A stretch of 56,420 bases of DNA from Acidimicrobiia bacterium (GTDB lineage: Bacteria > Actinomycetota > Acidimicrobiia > Acidimicrobiales > Poriferisodalaceae): contig JAJEBN010000104.1 of the NCBI GenBank assembly GCA_022822525.1, positions 1 through 56,420 on the forward strand, written 5' to 3'. The notes under the pieces were generated by a model. It made no database searches and was not told the DNA's origin. It was given only the letters and a program-made list of their open reading frames with translations. Positions 17,341 through 25,374 of the stretch are shown here, piece after piece. Both the position numbers and the translations under genes were made by a program. Position 1 is the stretch's first letter, and the number at the start of each line of letters is the position of its first letter.

Positions 17341-18174
17341 TCAGGCCAAACGGGCCCAGACGACCGGGTAGCGGTCGAGTTCCATAGCGGATCCGGCGGC
17401 CAACCCGTCCACGTGCAGCGCCTGAGCGGTGCCGATGCGGGGGTCGTAGCGGACGTCGGTGCCGATGTAGCGGGCTGCGTACCCCCGGCGCGCCCGGCCC
17501 TTGTTCGCGTTGCCCCGCGAGCCGTGCACGATCATCGCCCAGAAGGCGACCGCGTCTCCGGGTTCGAGATCGAACGAGATGATGTCGTAGCTGCCGCGAT
17601 CGGCCTCGATGTCGGGCATGAGCTCGTAGTCGGGGTTGCGCTCGTAGTCGTGGGCGTTCGTCGGAGCGAAGGTGCGTGGCTGGAACCAGCGGTCCCAAGC
17701 GTGCGAGCCGCGGACGTACTCCACCCGGCCGTTGGTGGCGTCGACGGTGTCGAGCGCGATCCAGAACGACATCACCTGCCGGCCCGAGATCGGCCAGTAC
17801 GGCTGGTCGTTGTGCCACGGCACCGGCTGGCTGGAACCGGGTTCCTTGACGAACAGCTGGTCGTAGTACATGCGCACCACCGGCGAGCCGAACATGGCAG
17901 CCGCCAGCTCGCCGAGCCGGGACTGCGTAACGAACTCTTCGAAGAGCGGGTGGAAGCGCCACAGATCCAACGAGCCGAAGAAACCGGTGGACTCGTAGTT
18001 GTGTGCCGTGGGGCTCGGGTTGGCCATCTCATCGGCGACGCCGCCGCGCAGCCGCTCCACCCACTCGTCGTCGACCACATTGCGCAGCGCCACCACGCCG
18101 TCAGCGCGGAACCGCTCGATCGTGCCGTCGTCCACGATGTCGCGTGCCGGCCGGTCCAGAACCGTGTCGCTCAT
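17341..18174 (-). CDS. Phytanoyl-CoA dioxygenase (PhyH) family protein
   Basis: A 277-residue Fe(II)/2-oxoglutarate-dependent oxygenase. The iron triad is readable as PVPWHNDQPYWP (HxD) and the distal histidine in WAMIVHGSRGN; ARRGYAARYIG supplies the arginine expected to hold 2-oxoglutarate. GRVEYVRGSHAWDRWFQP is the usual PhyH block before the distal site. The substrate could be a fatty acyl-CoA, an ectoine-like compatible solute or a secondary metabolite; nothing here decides. ATG 18174 follows AGGGGG at good spacing, and the open frame upstream is not family-like. It diverges from the MaoC gene over about 160 bp and converges with the LysM gene. Confidence 0.88.
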   Translation of the reverse strand: MSDTVLDRPARDIVDDGTIERFRADGVVALRNVVDDEWVERLRGGVADEMANPSPTAHNYESTGFFGSLDLWRFHPLFEEFVTQSRLGELAAAMFGSPVVRMYYDQLFVKEPGSSQPVPWHNDQPYWPISGRQVMSFWIALDTVDATNGRVEYVRGSHAWDRWFQPRTFAPTNAHDYERNPDYELMPDIEADRGSYDIISFDLEPGDAVAFWAMIVHGSRGNANKGRARRGYAARYIGTDVRYDPRIGTAQALHVDGLAAGSAMELDRYPVVWARLA

Positions 18175-18337
18175 CGGTCGCCCCCTGTCGCCAACGTCGC
18201 GTGAACAGTGCCAAGTCAACACGATGGATGCACTGCGGTGCCACAGGTCGCACTGCCAGACTCGCGGCCACAGGCTGAGCCTCGGGCCCGAGCGGTCCGC
18301 GAGCAAGGCGAACCAGATCGGGAGACAGGGCGGGGAC

Positions 18338-18853
18338 ATGAGCGACGATCACGGCAACGACGGCGGCGATTCGGGAGTCATTCCCGGGCTGCCACCCCGA
18401 CCGCACCGGGGCTGGACGTTCTACGAGCAACCGGTCGGCAAGCGCTGGAGCACCAGCCGTAGGACCATCACCGAGACCGACCTGGTGGTGTACGCCACCC
18501 AGTTCGGCTTCGGCGAGGGCCTGTTCCTGGATGCCACCGCAGCCGAGCGCGCCGGCTACAGCGGGCGGCTGGTGCCCGGCAGCCTCGTGATGTCGCTGGC
18601 CGAGGGGCTGGTCATCAGCGGTGGGGCCATTGCGCGCACCGGCGTCGCCTACCTCGGCGCCACGGTCGAGGTGAAGGGCCCCACGTTCGTCGGCGACACG
18701 CTCCAAGTGGTGGCCGAGGTCACCGCCGCCCGTCTCACCTCACGCGGCGACCGCGGCATCGTCACCACCCGCAATGAGGTCTTCAACCAGCACGGCAGCC
18801 TCGTGATGGTCTACTCCCCCACCCGAATGATCCTCACCCGCCACGCCGACTAG
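18338..18853 (+). CDS. MaoC-like (hot-dog fold) dehydratase
   Basis: A 171-residue single hot-dog domain. The MaoC/R-hydratase core is visible: TITETDLVVYATQFGFGEGLFLDATAAERAGYSGRLVPGSLVMSLAEGL, where the catalytic Asp/His of R-specific hydratases is replaced or shifted, so hydratase activity is uncertain. The closing strands (YLGATVEVKGPTFVGDTLQVVAEV) are typical. It probably acts on an acyl-CoA thioester. ATG 18338 is preceded by GGGCGGGGAC. It lies 90 bp ahead of a short-chain dehydrogenase on the same strand, and together they could form a small acyl-CoA modifying unit, although each may have its own promoter. Confidence 0.82.
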   Translation: MSDDHGNDGGDSGVIPGLPPRPHRGWTFYEQPVGKRWSTSRRTITETDLVVYATQFGFGEGLFLDATAAERAGYSGRLVPGSLVMSLAEGLVISGGAIARTGVAYLGATVEVKGPTFVGDTLQVVAEVTAARLTSRGDRGIVTTRNEVFNQHGSLVMVYSPTRMILTRHAD

Positions 18854-18943
18854 CGCCGCACGGGCACAGTCGCGGCAGTACGGTCGGCGGCTGGGGCGGC
18901 GGACTTAGCTCTTGGGCCGTCGGCCTCAATGGCGGGAGGACTG

Positions 18944-19720
18944 ATGAGCAGGTTCACGGGACGGGTGGCGATTGTGACCGGTGCGGCCGGCGGTATCGGG
19001 CTGGCAGCGTGCGAACGATTTGCGTCTGAGGGGGCGTCGGTGGTGGCTGTCGACCTGGCGACGTCTGACTTGGGCGCGGCGGTGGCGACGGCTGAGGCTC
19101 AGGGAACTGCTGCACTGGCGGTCGGCGCCGATGTCACCCAGTCCGACGAGGTCGCGGGTTACGTGCAGGCGGCCATGGACAACTTTGGCCGCGTCGACGT
19201 GCTGTTCAACAACGCCGGCATCGAAGGCACCTACTACCCGATGGTCGACTATCCCGAAGACGATTTTGATCAGGTCATCGCGGTCAACGTACGAGGCGTC
19301 TGGCTGGGCATCAAGTACGCCGTCCCCGCCATGATCGCCGGGGGCGGCGGTGCCATCGTGAACACGGCGTCGGTCGCCGGCCTGTTCGGATCGCGGGGCA
19401 TCTCGCCGTACTCGGCGAGCAAGCACGCCGTGGCCGGGCTCACCAAGTCTGCCGCGCTCGAGCTGGCCACATCAGGGGTGCGCGTGAACGCCGTCTGCCC
19501 GGCGCCGATCGAGACGCGCATGATGCGCTCGCTCGAGACATTCATCGGCGGCGAGAACGCCGACGACGTCCGCAAGACGATGGCCGAGCGCCTGCCGGCT
19601 CAGCGCTACGGAGAGCCCCACGAAGTCGCCGCGCTGGTGGCATTCCTGGCATCCGACGAGGCCAGCTACATCACCGGCAGCCTCTACCCCATCGACGGCG
19701 GCTATTCCGCCGGTCGTTGA
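18944..19720 (+). CDS. Short-chain dehydrogenase/reductase (classical SDR)
   Basis: A 258-residue Rossmann-fold oxidoreductase. It shows the cofactor motif TGAAGGIG (residues 13-20), the acidic end of strand 2 (VVAVDLA) suggesting NAD(H), NNAGIEG, the catalytic serine in NTASVAG, the YSASK Tyr-Lys pair and the C-terminal ITGSLYPIDGGYSAGR. The substrate is unknown; SDRs of this FabG-like form reduce or oxidise secondary alcohols or 3-ketoacyl groups. Two starts exist, ATG 18929 and ATG 18944; I chose the second because GGGAGGA lies directly in front of it and its sequence (MSRFTGRVAIVTG) begins like the family. Confidence 0.9.
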   Translation: MSRFTGRVAIVTGAAGGIGLAACERFASEGASVVAVDLATSDLGAAVATAEAQGTAALAVGADVTQSDEVAGYVQAAMDNFGRVDVLFNNAGIEGTYYPMVDYPEDDFDQVIAVNVRGVWLGIKYAVPAMIAGGGGAIVNTASVAGLFGSRGISPYSASKHAVAGLTKSAALELATSGVRVNAVCPAPIETRMMRSLETFIGGENADDVRKTMAERLPAQRYGEPHEVAALVAFLASDEASYITGSLYPIDGGYSAGR

Positions 19721-19746
19721 CGGTGGGTCCGGTTTTCGGTTGCGCC

Positions 19747-19786
19747 ATGATGGTTTGATATCTATATACCATCATAGCTTGATAAT
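19747..19786 (+). promoter_or_regulatory. Inverted-repeat operator and promoter of the Fic gene
   Basis: An unusually AT-rich island for this DNA. Perfect 8-bp arms (atgatggt at 19747-19754, accatcat at 19768-19775) flank a ttgatatctatat core. GATAAT at 19781-19786 resembles a -10 box and would place the transcript start about 2-4 bases before ATG 19796, giving a nearly leaderless mRNA. Confidence 0.55.
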
Positions 19787-19795
19787 TTAAACACT

Positions 19796-20989
19796 ATGAC
19801 CACGGCCATCTTTGTGACGCCTGAGCCCGACGATGCCGATTTGATGGTGATCGCGGAGATCGAGCGACTCCGTCGCGAGCTGTCGCACTACGTCGTGGAT
19901 CGGCCGCGCCGGTGGGTCGGCCATCTCCGGCGCATGAGCTTCGCGCGCGCGGTGCAGGGCTCCAACTGGATCGAGGGGTACCGCGCTTCGCTCGACGATG
20001 TGCTCGACACGATCGAGGACGAAGAACCGCTCGACACTGTCGAGGAGACGCGCCTCGCGCTCACCGGCTACCGCGACGCCATGACCTACGTGCTGTCGTT
20101 TGCCGAAGACGGAGCTGAGGTGGACGAATCGCTGCTGAAGTCGCTCCACTTCATGATGACCAAGCACGAGCTGCGAGTGCGGCCCGGCCACTACCGCACC
20201 GGCGACGTGTGGGTCGAGGACGAGACCGGCACGCGCGTCTACGAGGTTCCGGGCGCTGAGCTCTTGGACAGTCTCATGGGGGCGCTCATCACGTCTCTGC
20301 AGGACGACGACGCTGCGCCGGTCATGTTCCGCGCCGCAATGGCGCACCTCAACTTGACGATGATCCACCCGTTTCGAGACGGCAACGGACGCATGGCCCG
20401 GGCGCTGCAGACCATGGTGCTGTCTGGCGAAGGCATCGTCTCGCCGGTGTTCTCGTCGGTCGAGGAATACCTGGGGCGCAACACCGCCGACTACTACGCG
20501 GTGCTCAGCGAGGTGGGTCAGGGCAGTTGGCAGCCGCAGAACTCGGCGAGACCCTGGATCCGGTTCATGCTGCGCGCCCACTATCGCCAGGCGTGGACGC
20601 TGCGGCGCCGCGTTCACGAGACCGAGTCGCTGTATGACGGCATCTCCCAGCTTGTCGACCGGCGGCGACTGCCGTCGCGGGCTGTCGGCGTACTCGCCGA
20701 CGCTGCACGTGGCCGCAGAATCCGGCGTTCGATCTACATCCGGCTCGTCGAGCTGACCGACGGCGATCCGATCTCTGATCTCACCGCCAGCCGAGACCTC
20801 AAAGCCTTGGTCGATGCGGGTGTGCTGGACGCGACTGGCGCAGGACGGGGCCGCACATATCACGGCTCTCGAGAACTGCAGGAACTCTGGAGAGCGGTGC
20901 GCTCGGGCCGCCCTCCGCGGTCGCAGGACGATCCCTACGTGTCGCTCACTCGGCAGCGACTCCCGGGCATCCAACCGACCAAGAGCTGA
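19796..20989 (+). CDS. Fic family protein with N-terminal inhibitory motif and C-terminal winged helix
   Basis: A 397-residue Fic-domain protein. The catalytic loop HPFRDGNGRMAR is at residues 191-202, an exact match to HxFx(D/E)GNGRxxR, so it should transfer AMP (or another phosphate-linked group) to a hydroxyl of a target protein. An inhibitory helix of the (S/T)xxxE(G/N) type is visible upstream as SNWIEG (56-61), making it a class II, self-restrained Fic protein with no need for a separate antitoxin. The last 100 residues look like a winged helix (DLTASRDLKALVDAGVLDATGAGRGRTY), which fits DNA binding at the palindrome in its own promoter. It stands alone between the SDR gene and tRNA-Tyr. 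Confidence 0.9.
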   Translation: MTTAIFVTPEPDDADLMVIAEIERLRRELSHYVVDRPRRWVGHLRRMSFARAVQGSNWIEGYRASLDDVLDTIEDEEPLDTVEETRLALTGYRDAMTYVLSFAEDGAEVDESLLKSLHFMMTKHELRVRPGHYRTGDVWVEDETGTRVYEVPGAELLDSLMGALITSLQDDDAAPVMFRAAMAHLNLTMIHPFRDGNGRMARALQTMVLSGEGIVSPVFSSVEEYLGRNTADYYAVLSEVGQGSWQPQNSARPWIRFMLRAHYRQAWTLRRRVHETESLYDGISQLVDRRRLPSRAVGVLADAARGRRIRRSIYIRLVELTDGDPISDLTASRDLKALVDAGVLDATGAGRGRTYHGSRELQELWRAVRSGRPPRSQDDPYVSLTRQRLPGIQPTKS

Positions 20990-21047
20990 GCGTCGCCGCA
21001 ACGGCGAGCACACGGCCTCTGAGGCTGACGCCGGGAGCGAACCGCAC

Positions 21048-21132
21048 TGGTGGGCCGGGGAGGATTCGAACCTCCGTAGGCGAAGCCGACGGGTTTACAG
21101 CCCGCTCCCTTTGTCCGCTCGGGCACCGACCC
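21048..21132 (-). tRNA. tRNA-Tyr (anticodon GTA)
   Basis: On the minus strand the acceptor stem GGGTCGG (21132-21126) pairs with CCGGCCC (21058-21052), followed by discriminator A and an encoded CCA (21048-21050). The T arm reads GGAGGTTCGAATCCTCC. The anticodon loop CTGTAAA, in a CGGG/CCCG stem, places GTA at 21096-21098. A long variable arm, typical of bacterial tRNA-Tyr, makes the total 85 nt. Confidence 0.92.
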
Positions 21133-21184
21133 AGATGAGCAACAAAGCCTAAGGCGCTGTGCCATCGCAGCAACCCGGTGTCGA

Positions 21185-21862
21185 TCAGCTGTCAAGCTCG
21201 ACCAGCAGATGACAGATGTCGATGTGTGCGGTGACGGCTTGGCTGCCGAGTCGAACGTGTCGTGAGGCGCCAAACAGAATCGGCGGCGCGTAGCGACCGG
21301 GCATGATAGGTCGCTGGCCGACCGTGTTCCACATGCGGTTGATATAGCCGTTGATCCGTGCGATGAGAGTGCCCGGAGCGCCACTGCCGACATAGCCGAT
21401 CATGAAGCCCGCTTCCTCCGCGTACCCATAGTTTCCGGTGACGAACCGCGCAAGACCCTTGTGGACGTAGTCGCGAACCCACACGCCGCCCGGTTCGATC
21501 CGCTTGCACTCGATGGCGCGCCCTTCTTGGGCTACCTCGATCCGCAGGTCTGGACGCGTCGCCGTCTGAGCGCTCTGATTTCCTCGAAGGATCTCAGGTG
21601 TCACATTGACGTACTGCAAGCACACCGTCAGCAGGGCGAACCGCGAATCGCGGCGGGTGCACTCGCGAATCCATCGATACACCTGCACCGTGCAGTTGTC
21701 CTCATGACTGTCGAACCGATCCCAGCCGTCCGCCCGCCACTTGTCCACCGCAGCCGCGAGCAGATCCTTGACGCGGGCATCCAGATCCTTCACAACGGCG
21801 CGTTGGAGCCACTCGACGGCAGAACCCCTGATGCGGTCGCGCGCCGCGGTGAACAACGACAC
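21185..21862 (-). CDS. Putative restriction endonuclease (PD-(D/E)XK-like), partner of the adjacent methyltransferase
   Basis: A 225-residue protein. RPDLRIEV...RAIECKR (Asp105, Glu118, Lys120) matches the PD-(D/E)XK nuclease core, in which these residues bind Mg2+ and cut DNA. An N-terminal helical region precedes it, and a longer beta/alpha C-terminal part (GFMIGYVGSGAPGTLIARINGYINR) resembles other restriction-type folds. The GTG start at 21862 directly abuts the methyltransferase stop codon (TAG then GTG), so the two proteins are translationally coupled, with the methyltransferase made first. The recognition sequence cannot be predicted. A non-restriction accessory role in the same system is the main alternative. 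Confidence 0.65.
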   Translation of the reverse strand: MSLFTAARDRIRGSAVEWLQRAVVKDLDARVKDLLAAAVDKWRADGWDRFDSHEDNCTVQVYRWIRECTRRDSRFALLTVCLQYVNVTPEILRGNQSAQTATRPDLRIEVAQEGRAIECKRIEPGGVWVRDYVHKGLARFVTGNYGYAEEAGFMIGYVGSGAPGTLIARINGYINRMWNTVGQRPIMPGRYAPPILFGASRHVRLGSQAVTAHIDICHLLVELDS

Positions 21863-24715
21863 CTAGCGCGCCCCTGCAACGCCACGGAGAATCGCACCGG
21901 TGATCTCCCGCGCGTCGGTACGGGCGGCGCTCGACGACCAGCAACGGCGTTCATCGGGCTTGATCAGCATCACGGACGTCCCGTCAAGCAATACCGCTGA
22001 CGGCTGCACGATCGCAGCCGGCGACTCCCACGCTCGATCGGCAAGTTCGTCGGCCTGCACAAGTTGCTCCAACTCGAACCCCCTGCCACGATCGGCGGGG
22101 TCGGCATGGCACGCGACGACGACATACCCCAGCTTGCGTTCAGCCACCTCGATCGACCAGTCGATGGACTGGTCTTGGCGAAGTACGGAGTCAAGCGTTC
22201 GGGCGTACTCAGCCAGTTGTTCTTCCGCCGGCTGCTGATAGGCCACCGAGAGCGGCCCGCGTCGGTGTTCGTCGAGATGGAGCCCCAACCCGTCGCGGAC
22301 AAGGTCGATTTCGGCCGGCTGAAGGTCGTACGCCGCGAACACAGCGTCGTCCAACCGCGCATGCCATCCTGTTCCGCCCTGTGCTGCCGTCGACACGGTC
22401 CGCAAGACATCCCTTCGAAGACCGCCTCGAATCGACGGAACGGGGAGGGACAGATACTCGCCCGGGTGGATCTGTTCTCGCTCGACACCCCACGAGCTCG
22501 AGGTCATGAAATACCAGTACCGGGCAACGGACGAGTTGAGCACACCCGCAACGACCCTCAACTCATCCGCATCTTCCATAGGTGCAGCAATGCCGAACAG
22601 CCCCTCAGTGAACGCTGCATCAAAGTCGACATACGCTGCAACGGGCACATCACTGAAGCCCTTCTGCATAAGAACGTGCGGGGCCTGATAGATGCGCTCA
22701 TCTCTTGGGCGGTGCATCACCCGCTGCTCTACGACGCCGATCAATGCCGAATTGACCCGCAGCGCACCAACCGCACCGGTGTCCAAGGAGGGCCAGCCAT
22801 ATATGGCGGATGCGTCATTCTTGTCACCGAGATTCGCCTGGTAGCCCTGTCCCGACAACCAGCTTCGAGACTCTGCCAGGCCACCGAGTGATGGGAAGCT
22901 CTCTTGCAGATAGCGCACAAACTCAAGGTCGCGAGGGCCTCCCCACAAGTACGTCTTCCACAGCAGCGTGGACGACACCGCCAGCTCCGGCGGGATCTCT
23001 CGGATGTTCTGCTGAGGTACAACGAAACCTTCGATGGCGGATGAGAGAGGTGTCCGGCGCGGTGCCACATGCACAAGAGGCTGCTCTTGGCCGCCCCGGC
23101 CCGACTTGGCGATCATCACACAGGCCGGATTGATGGCGGACCCGAAGACCTCTCGCCGTAGCGCCGAGAGATCGATGACGGTGTCGACCTCAAGCTCCGC
23201 GAATACTCGTCGTCGCATGTCCACCGCAGGCTGGGACCTGTTGTGCAGCAGGCCCTTCGCGGGCAGCACCAGCCCGATGTCGCCATCATTCTTCAGCAGC
23301 TCGGCTGCACGCCAGAGGAACGCAAGCGCCGATTGCTGATTGGGGACCCTTAAGTCTCGCCGGCGGAGGAATTCTCTCGCCTTCGGCGTCAGAGATCTCT
23401 GCCACGGCGGATTCCCGACGATGAGGTCGAATCGCCGGGAAGCCACTGGGTGGTCATCGAAGAAGTCAGACACAACCAAGTTCTTAGACACAAGATTCGG
23501 CAGCCGGGCTGTCCGCCAGACGGTCGGTGAATCGACGCGCTCGAGCAGTGCCAGGTACAAGCCGAATGCGGCCACGCCAACGGCAGCCGGGTTCATGTCA
23601 ACGCCGAAGATGGACTTACTCAGCAGGCTGGACAAGCCGTCGAACGACGGCTGTTGACCGCTAGAGGTGGCCCGGTAAGCGAGACGGCGGAAAGCCTCAG
23701 TCAGGAAGATCCCCGAGCCGCACGCGGGGTCGAGCACGATCGGCTCACCAGTCGCTTCCCAAGGGATCAGTTCATCAAGGACCAAGTCGACAACGCCGCG
23801 CGGCGTGTAGTACGCCGCGTCCTGCCGCTGGCTCGATTCCAACAGCTGCTCGTAGATCGAGCTGATCAGCTCGGGTGGGATGATCCCGAAGTCGTAGGGC
23901 CACAGCGCGCGTTGGCCGCTCGCAATATCGGAGCCGCTGAAGAATGTCTCCAATTCGGCTATTGCCTCCTCCGAAAGTGAAGCATCGTCCAGGGCGACGG
24001 TGAACACGTCGCCGTTGAAGTGCTCCGCCAAAGCTTCGAACAGATCGAGCACGGCGGATCTGCCGGCTCGCAGGGCATCGGCGTACGAACCCGCTAGGCC
24101 CAGCTCTGCGAGGTGGCCTGGGGAGAGGATCCCCCTGTCTTCGAGGTATCGGATGAAGATGGATCGGCCGAGAATCTTCTCGATTCCCTCGACGGTCAGC
24201 CCATGCTCCACTAAGCGCGACCTCAGCGAGCGGAGGTTCCTCAGAAGGCGTGCATCGACTCGCTGCCGACGATTGAAGCTCGAACCGTGCTTGGCTACAG
24301 CCTGTCCGGCTTCCAGCCCGAATCTGGTGAACTCCTCCATGACCGATTGCAGAGGCTGATTCGGCCGAGCGCTCTTGAGCACAACCTCACCGACTTCGGT
24401 CGTCGCAGGCGGTGGGGCGACGCAGTTGATTGCCGCGATCTCTGAGCGACTGGCCGCGATGAGCAGCGGCACCCTGCCGAAGTTCCACAGGCGTCGTTGG
24501 GTCGCGAGAACATCGCTTCTTGTGTCCACACCTACGAACGCGACGAGCGGAACTGCGCCCCGGAAGTACGCCGCTTCTACGCCACACCTGTCTCGCAGGT
24601 CCTGCCACACGTAGTCGCGGGCGCCACGGTCACCCGCGCGGCCCGAGACGTATCCGGGGGCATCGAGGTAGCCGAGCTGCTCGGCGGCGCTGTCAACGAG
24701 ATCGAGCGCCACCAT
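21863..24715 (-). CDS. N6-adenine DNA methyltransferase of a restriction-modification system
   Basis: A 950-residue class I S-adenosylmethionine-dependent DNA methyltransferase. Motif I is DPACGSGIFL (residues 329-338), motif IV is NPPW (435-438), and AYYTPRGVVDLVLDEL (301-316) is the N6-adenine MTase block just upstream. The first 300 residues are mixed and helical, and the last 350 (AAYVDFDAAF, VLNSSVARYWYFMTSSSWG, HPGEYLSLPVPSI) look like a target-recognition domain in the Eco57I/type IIG style. No nuclease motif is seen in the N-terminus; the nuclease seems to be the separate downstream gene. ATG 24715 follows GGAGGG; two in-frame codons upstream (24769 and ATG 24727) are less likely. It diverges from yajQ. 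Confidence 0.88.
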   Translation of the reverse strand: MVALDLVDSAAEQLGYLDAPGYVSGRAGDRGARDYVWQDLRDRCGVEAAYFRGAVPLVAFVGVDTRSDVLATQRRLWNFGRVPLLIAASRSEIAAINCVAPPPATTEVGEVVLKSARPNQPLQSVMEEFTRFGLEAGQAVAKHGSSFNRRQRVDARLLRNLRSLRSRLVEHGLTVEGIEKILGRSIFIRYLEDRGILSPGHLAELGLAGSYADALRAGRSAVLDLFEALAEHFNGDVFTVALDDASLSEEAIAELETFFSGSDIASGQRALWPYDFGIIPPELISSIYEQLLESSQRQDAAYYTPRGVVDLVLDELIPWEATGEPIVLDPACGSGIFLTEAFRRLAYRATSSGQQPSFDGLSSLLSKSIFGVDMNPAAVGVAAFGLYLALLERVDSPTVWRTARLPNLVSKNLVVSDFFDDHPVASRRFDLIVGNPPWQRSLTPKAREFLRRRDLRVPNQQSALAFLWRAAELLKNDGDIGLVLPAKGLLHNRSQPAVDMRRRVFAELEVDTVIDLSALRREVFGSAINPACVMIAKSGRGGQEQPLVHVAPRRTPLSSAIEGFVVPQQNIREIPPELAVSSTLLWKTYLWGGPRDLEFVRYLQESFPSLGGLAESRSWLSGQGYQANLGDKNDASAIYGWPSLDTGAVGALRVNSALIGVVEQRVMHRPRDERIYQAPHVLMQKGFSDVPVAAYVDFDAAFTEGLFGIAAPMEDADELRVVAGVLNSSVARYWYFMTSSSWGVEREQIHPGEYLSLPVPSIRGGLRRDVLRTVSTAAQGGTGWHARLDDAVFAAYDLQPAEIDLVRDGLGLHLDEHRRGPLSVAYQQPAEEQLAEYARTLDSVLRQDQSIDWSIEVAERKLGYVVVACHADPADRGRGFELEQLVQADELADRAWESPAAIVQPSAVLLDGTSVMLIKPDERRCWSSSAARTDAREITGAILRGVAGAR

Positions 24716-24857
24716 CGAACCCTCCATGTCGACGTCAAGGTTGGCTGGCCTTCTGCCCGAGTCAACCACAGGAAGTCTGGAGTCTGGGTCATCGATGATT
24801 CCACTGAGTTTCTGGATTTCTGACGAAGAACCAGTGCTTCGTCGCTAGCTTGCGGCC

Positions 24858-25346
24858 ATGGCTTCATTCGATGTTGTCTCCAAGGTGGACATGCAGGAGA
24901 TCCGCAACGCGGTGGATCAGGCGTCCCGCGAGATCGCCAACCGCTACGACTTCCGCAACACCGGCAGTGCCGTGGAGCTGGGCGAGGACGCGATCAACCT
25001 GCGGTCGAGCACCGAGGATCGGCTCGCCGCGATGCGCCAGGTGCTGGAAGAGAAGCTGGTGCGCCGCCAGGTCAGCCTGAAAGCCGTCCACTACGGCAAC
25101 GTCGAGGAGGCCTCAGGCGGCACGGTGCGCCAGGCCGCCGCACTGCAGGCCGGCATCTCGTCGGATCGGGCCCGCGAACTCAACAAGTTCATCAAGGGCC
25201 TCGGCATCAAGGGCGTGCAGTCACAGACCCAGGGCGACCAGCTGCGGGTGAACTCGAAGAAGCGCGACGACCTGCAAACCGTCATCGCCGAACTCAAGGA
25301 AGGCGATTTCGACGTTCCCCTGCAGTTCGAGAACTTCCGCGACTGA
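24858..25346 (+). CDS. yajQ: YajQ family nucleotide-binding protein
   Basis: A 162-residue member of the YajQ (DUF520) family, recognised over its whole length: MASFDVVSKVDMQEIRNAVDQASREI at the start, NRYDFRNT, KLVRRQVSLKAVHYG, FIKGLGIKGVQSQTQGDQLRVNSKKRDDLQTVI and LQFENFRD at the end. These proteins have two alpha/beta ferredoxin-like halves. Some bind cyclic di-GMP or nucleotides, but the general cellular role is uncertain. It is a core gene between the restriction-modification pair and the giant surface-protein gene, whose stop lies only 28 bp from the yajQ stop on the other strand. Normal length. Confidence 0.93.
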   Translation: MASFDVVSKVDMQEIRNAVDQASREIANRYDFRNTGSAVELGEDAINLRSSTEDRLAAMRQVLEEKLVRRQVSLKAVHYGNVEEASGGTVRQAAALQAGISSDRARELNKFIKGLGIKGVQSQTQGDQLRVNSKKRDDLQTVIAELKEGDFDVPLQFENFRD

Positions 25347-25374
25347 CACCGGCCTGTCGCGGCAGGGGGTTGGG

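Noticed and set aside
19721..21132. Attachment-site duplication for an element integrated in tRNA-Tyr
   Set aside because: No second copy of the tRNA 3' end was seen near the Fic gene or the R-M pair, and no integrase is present.
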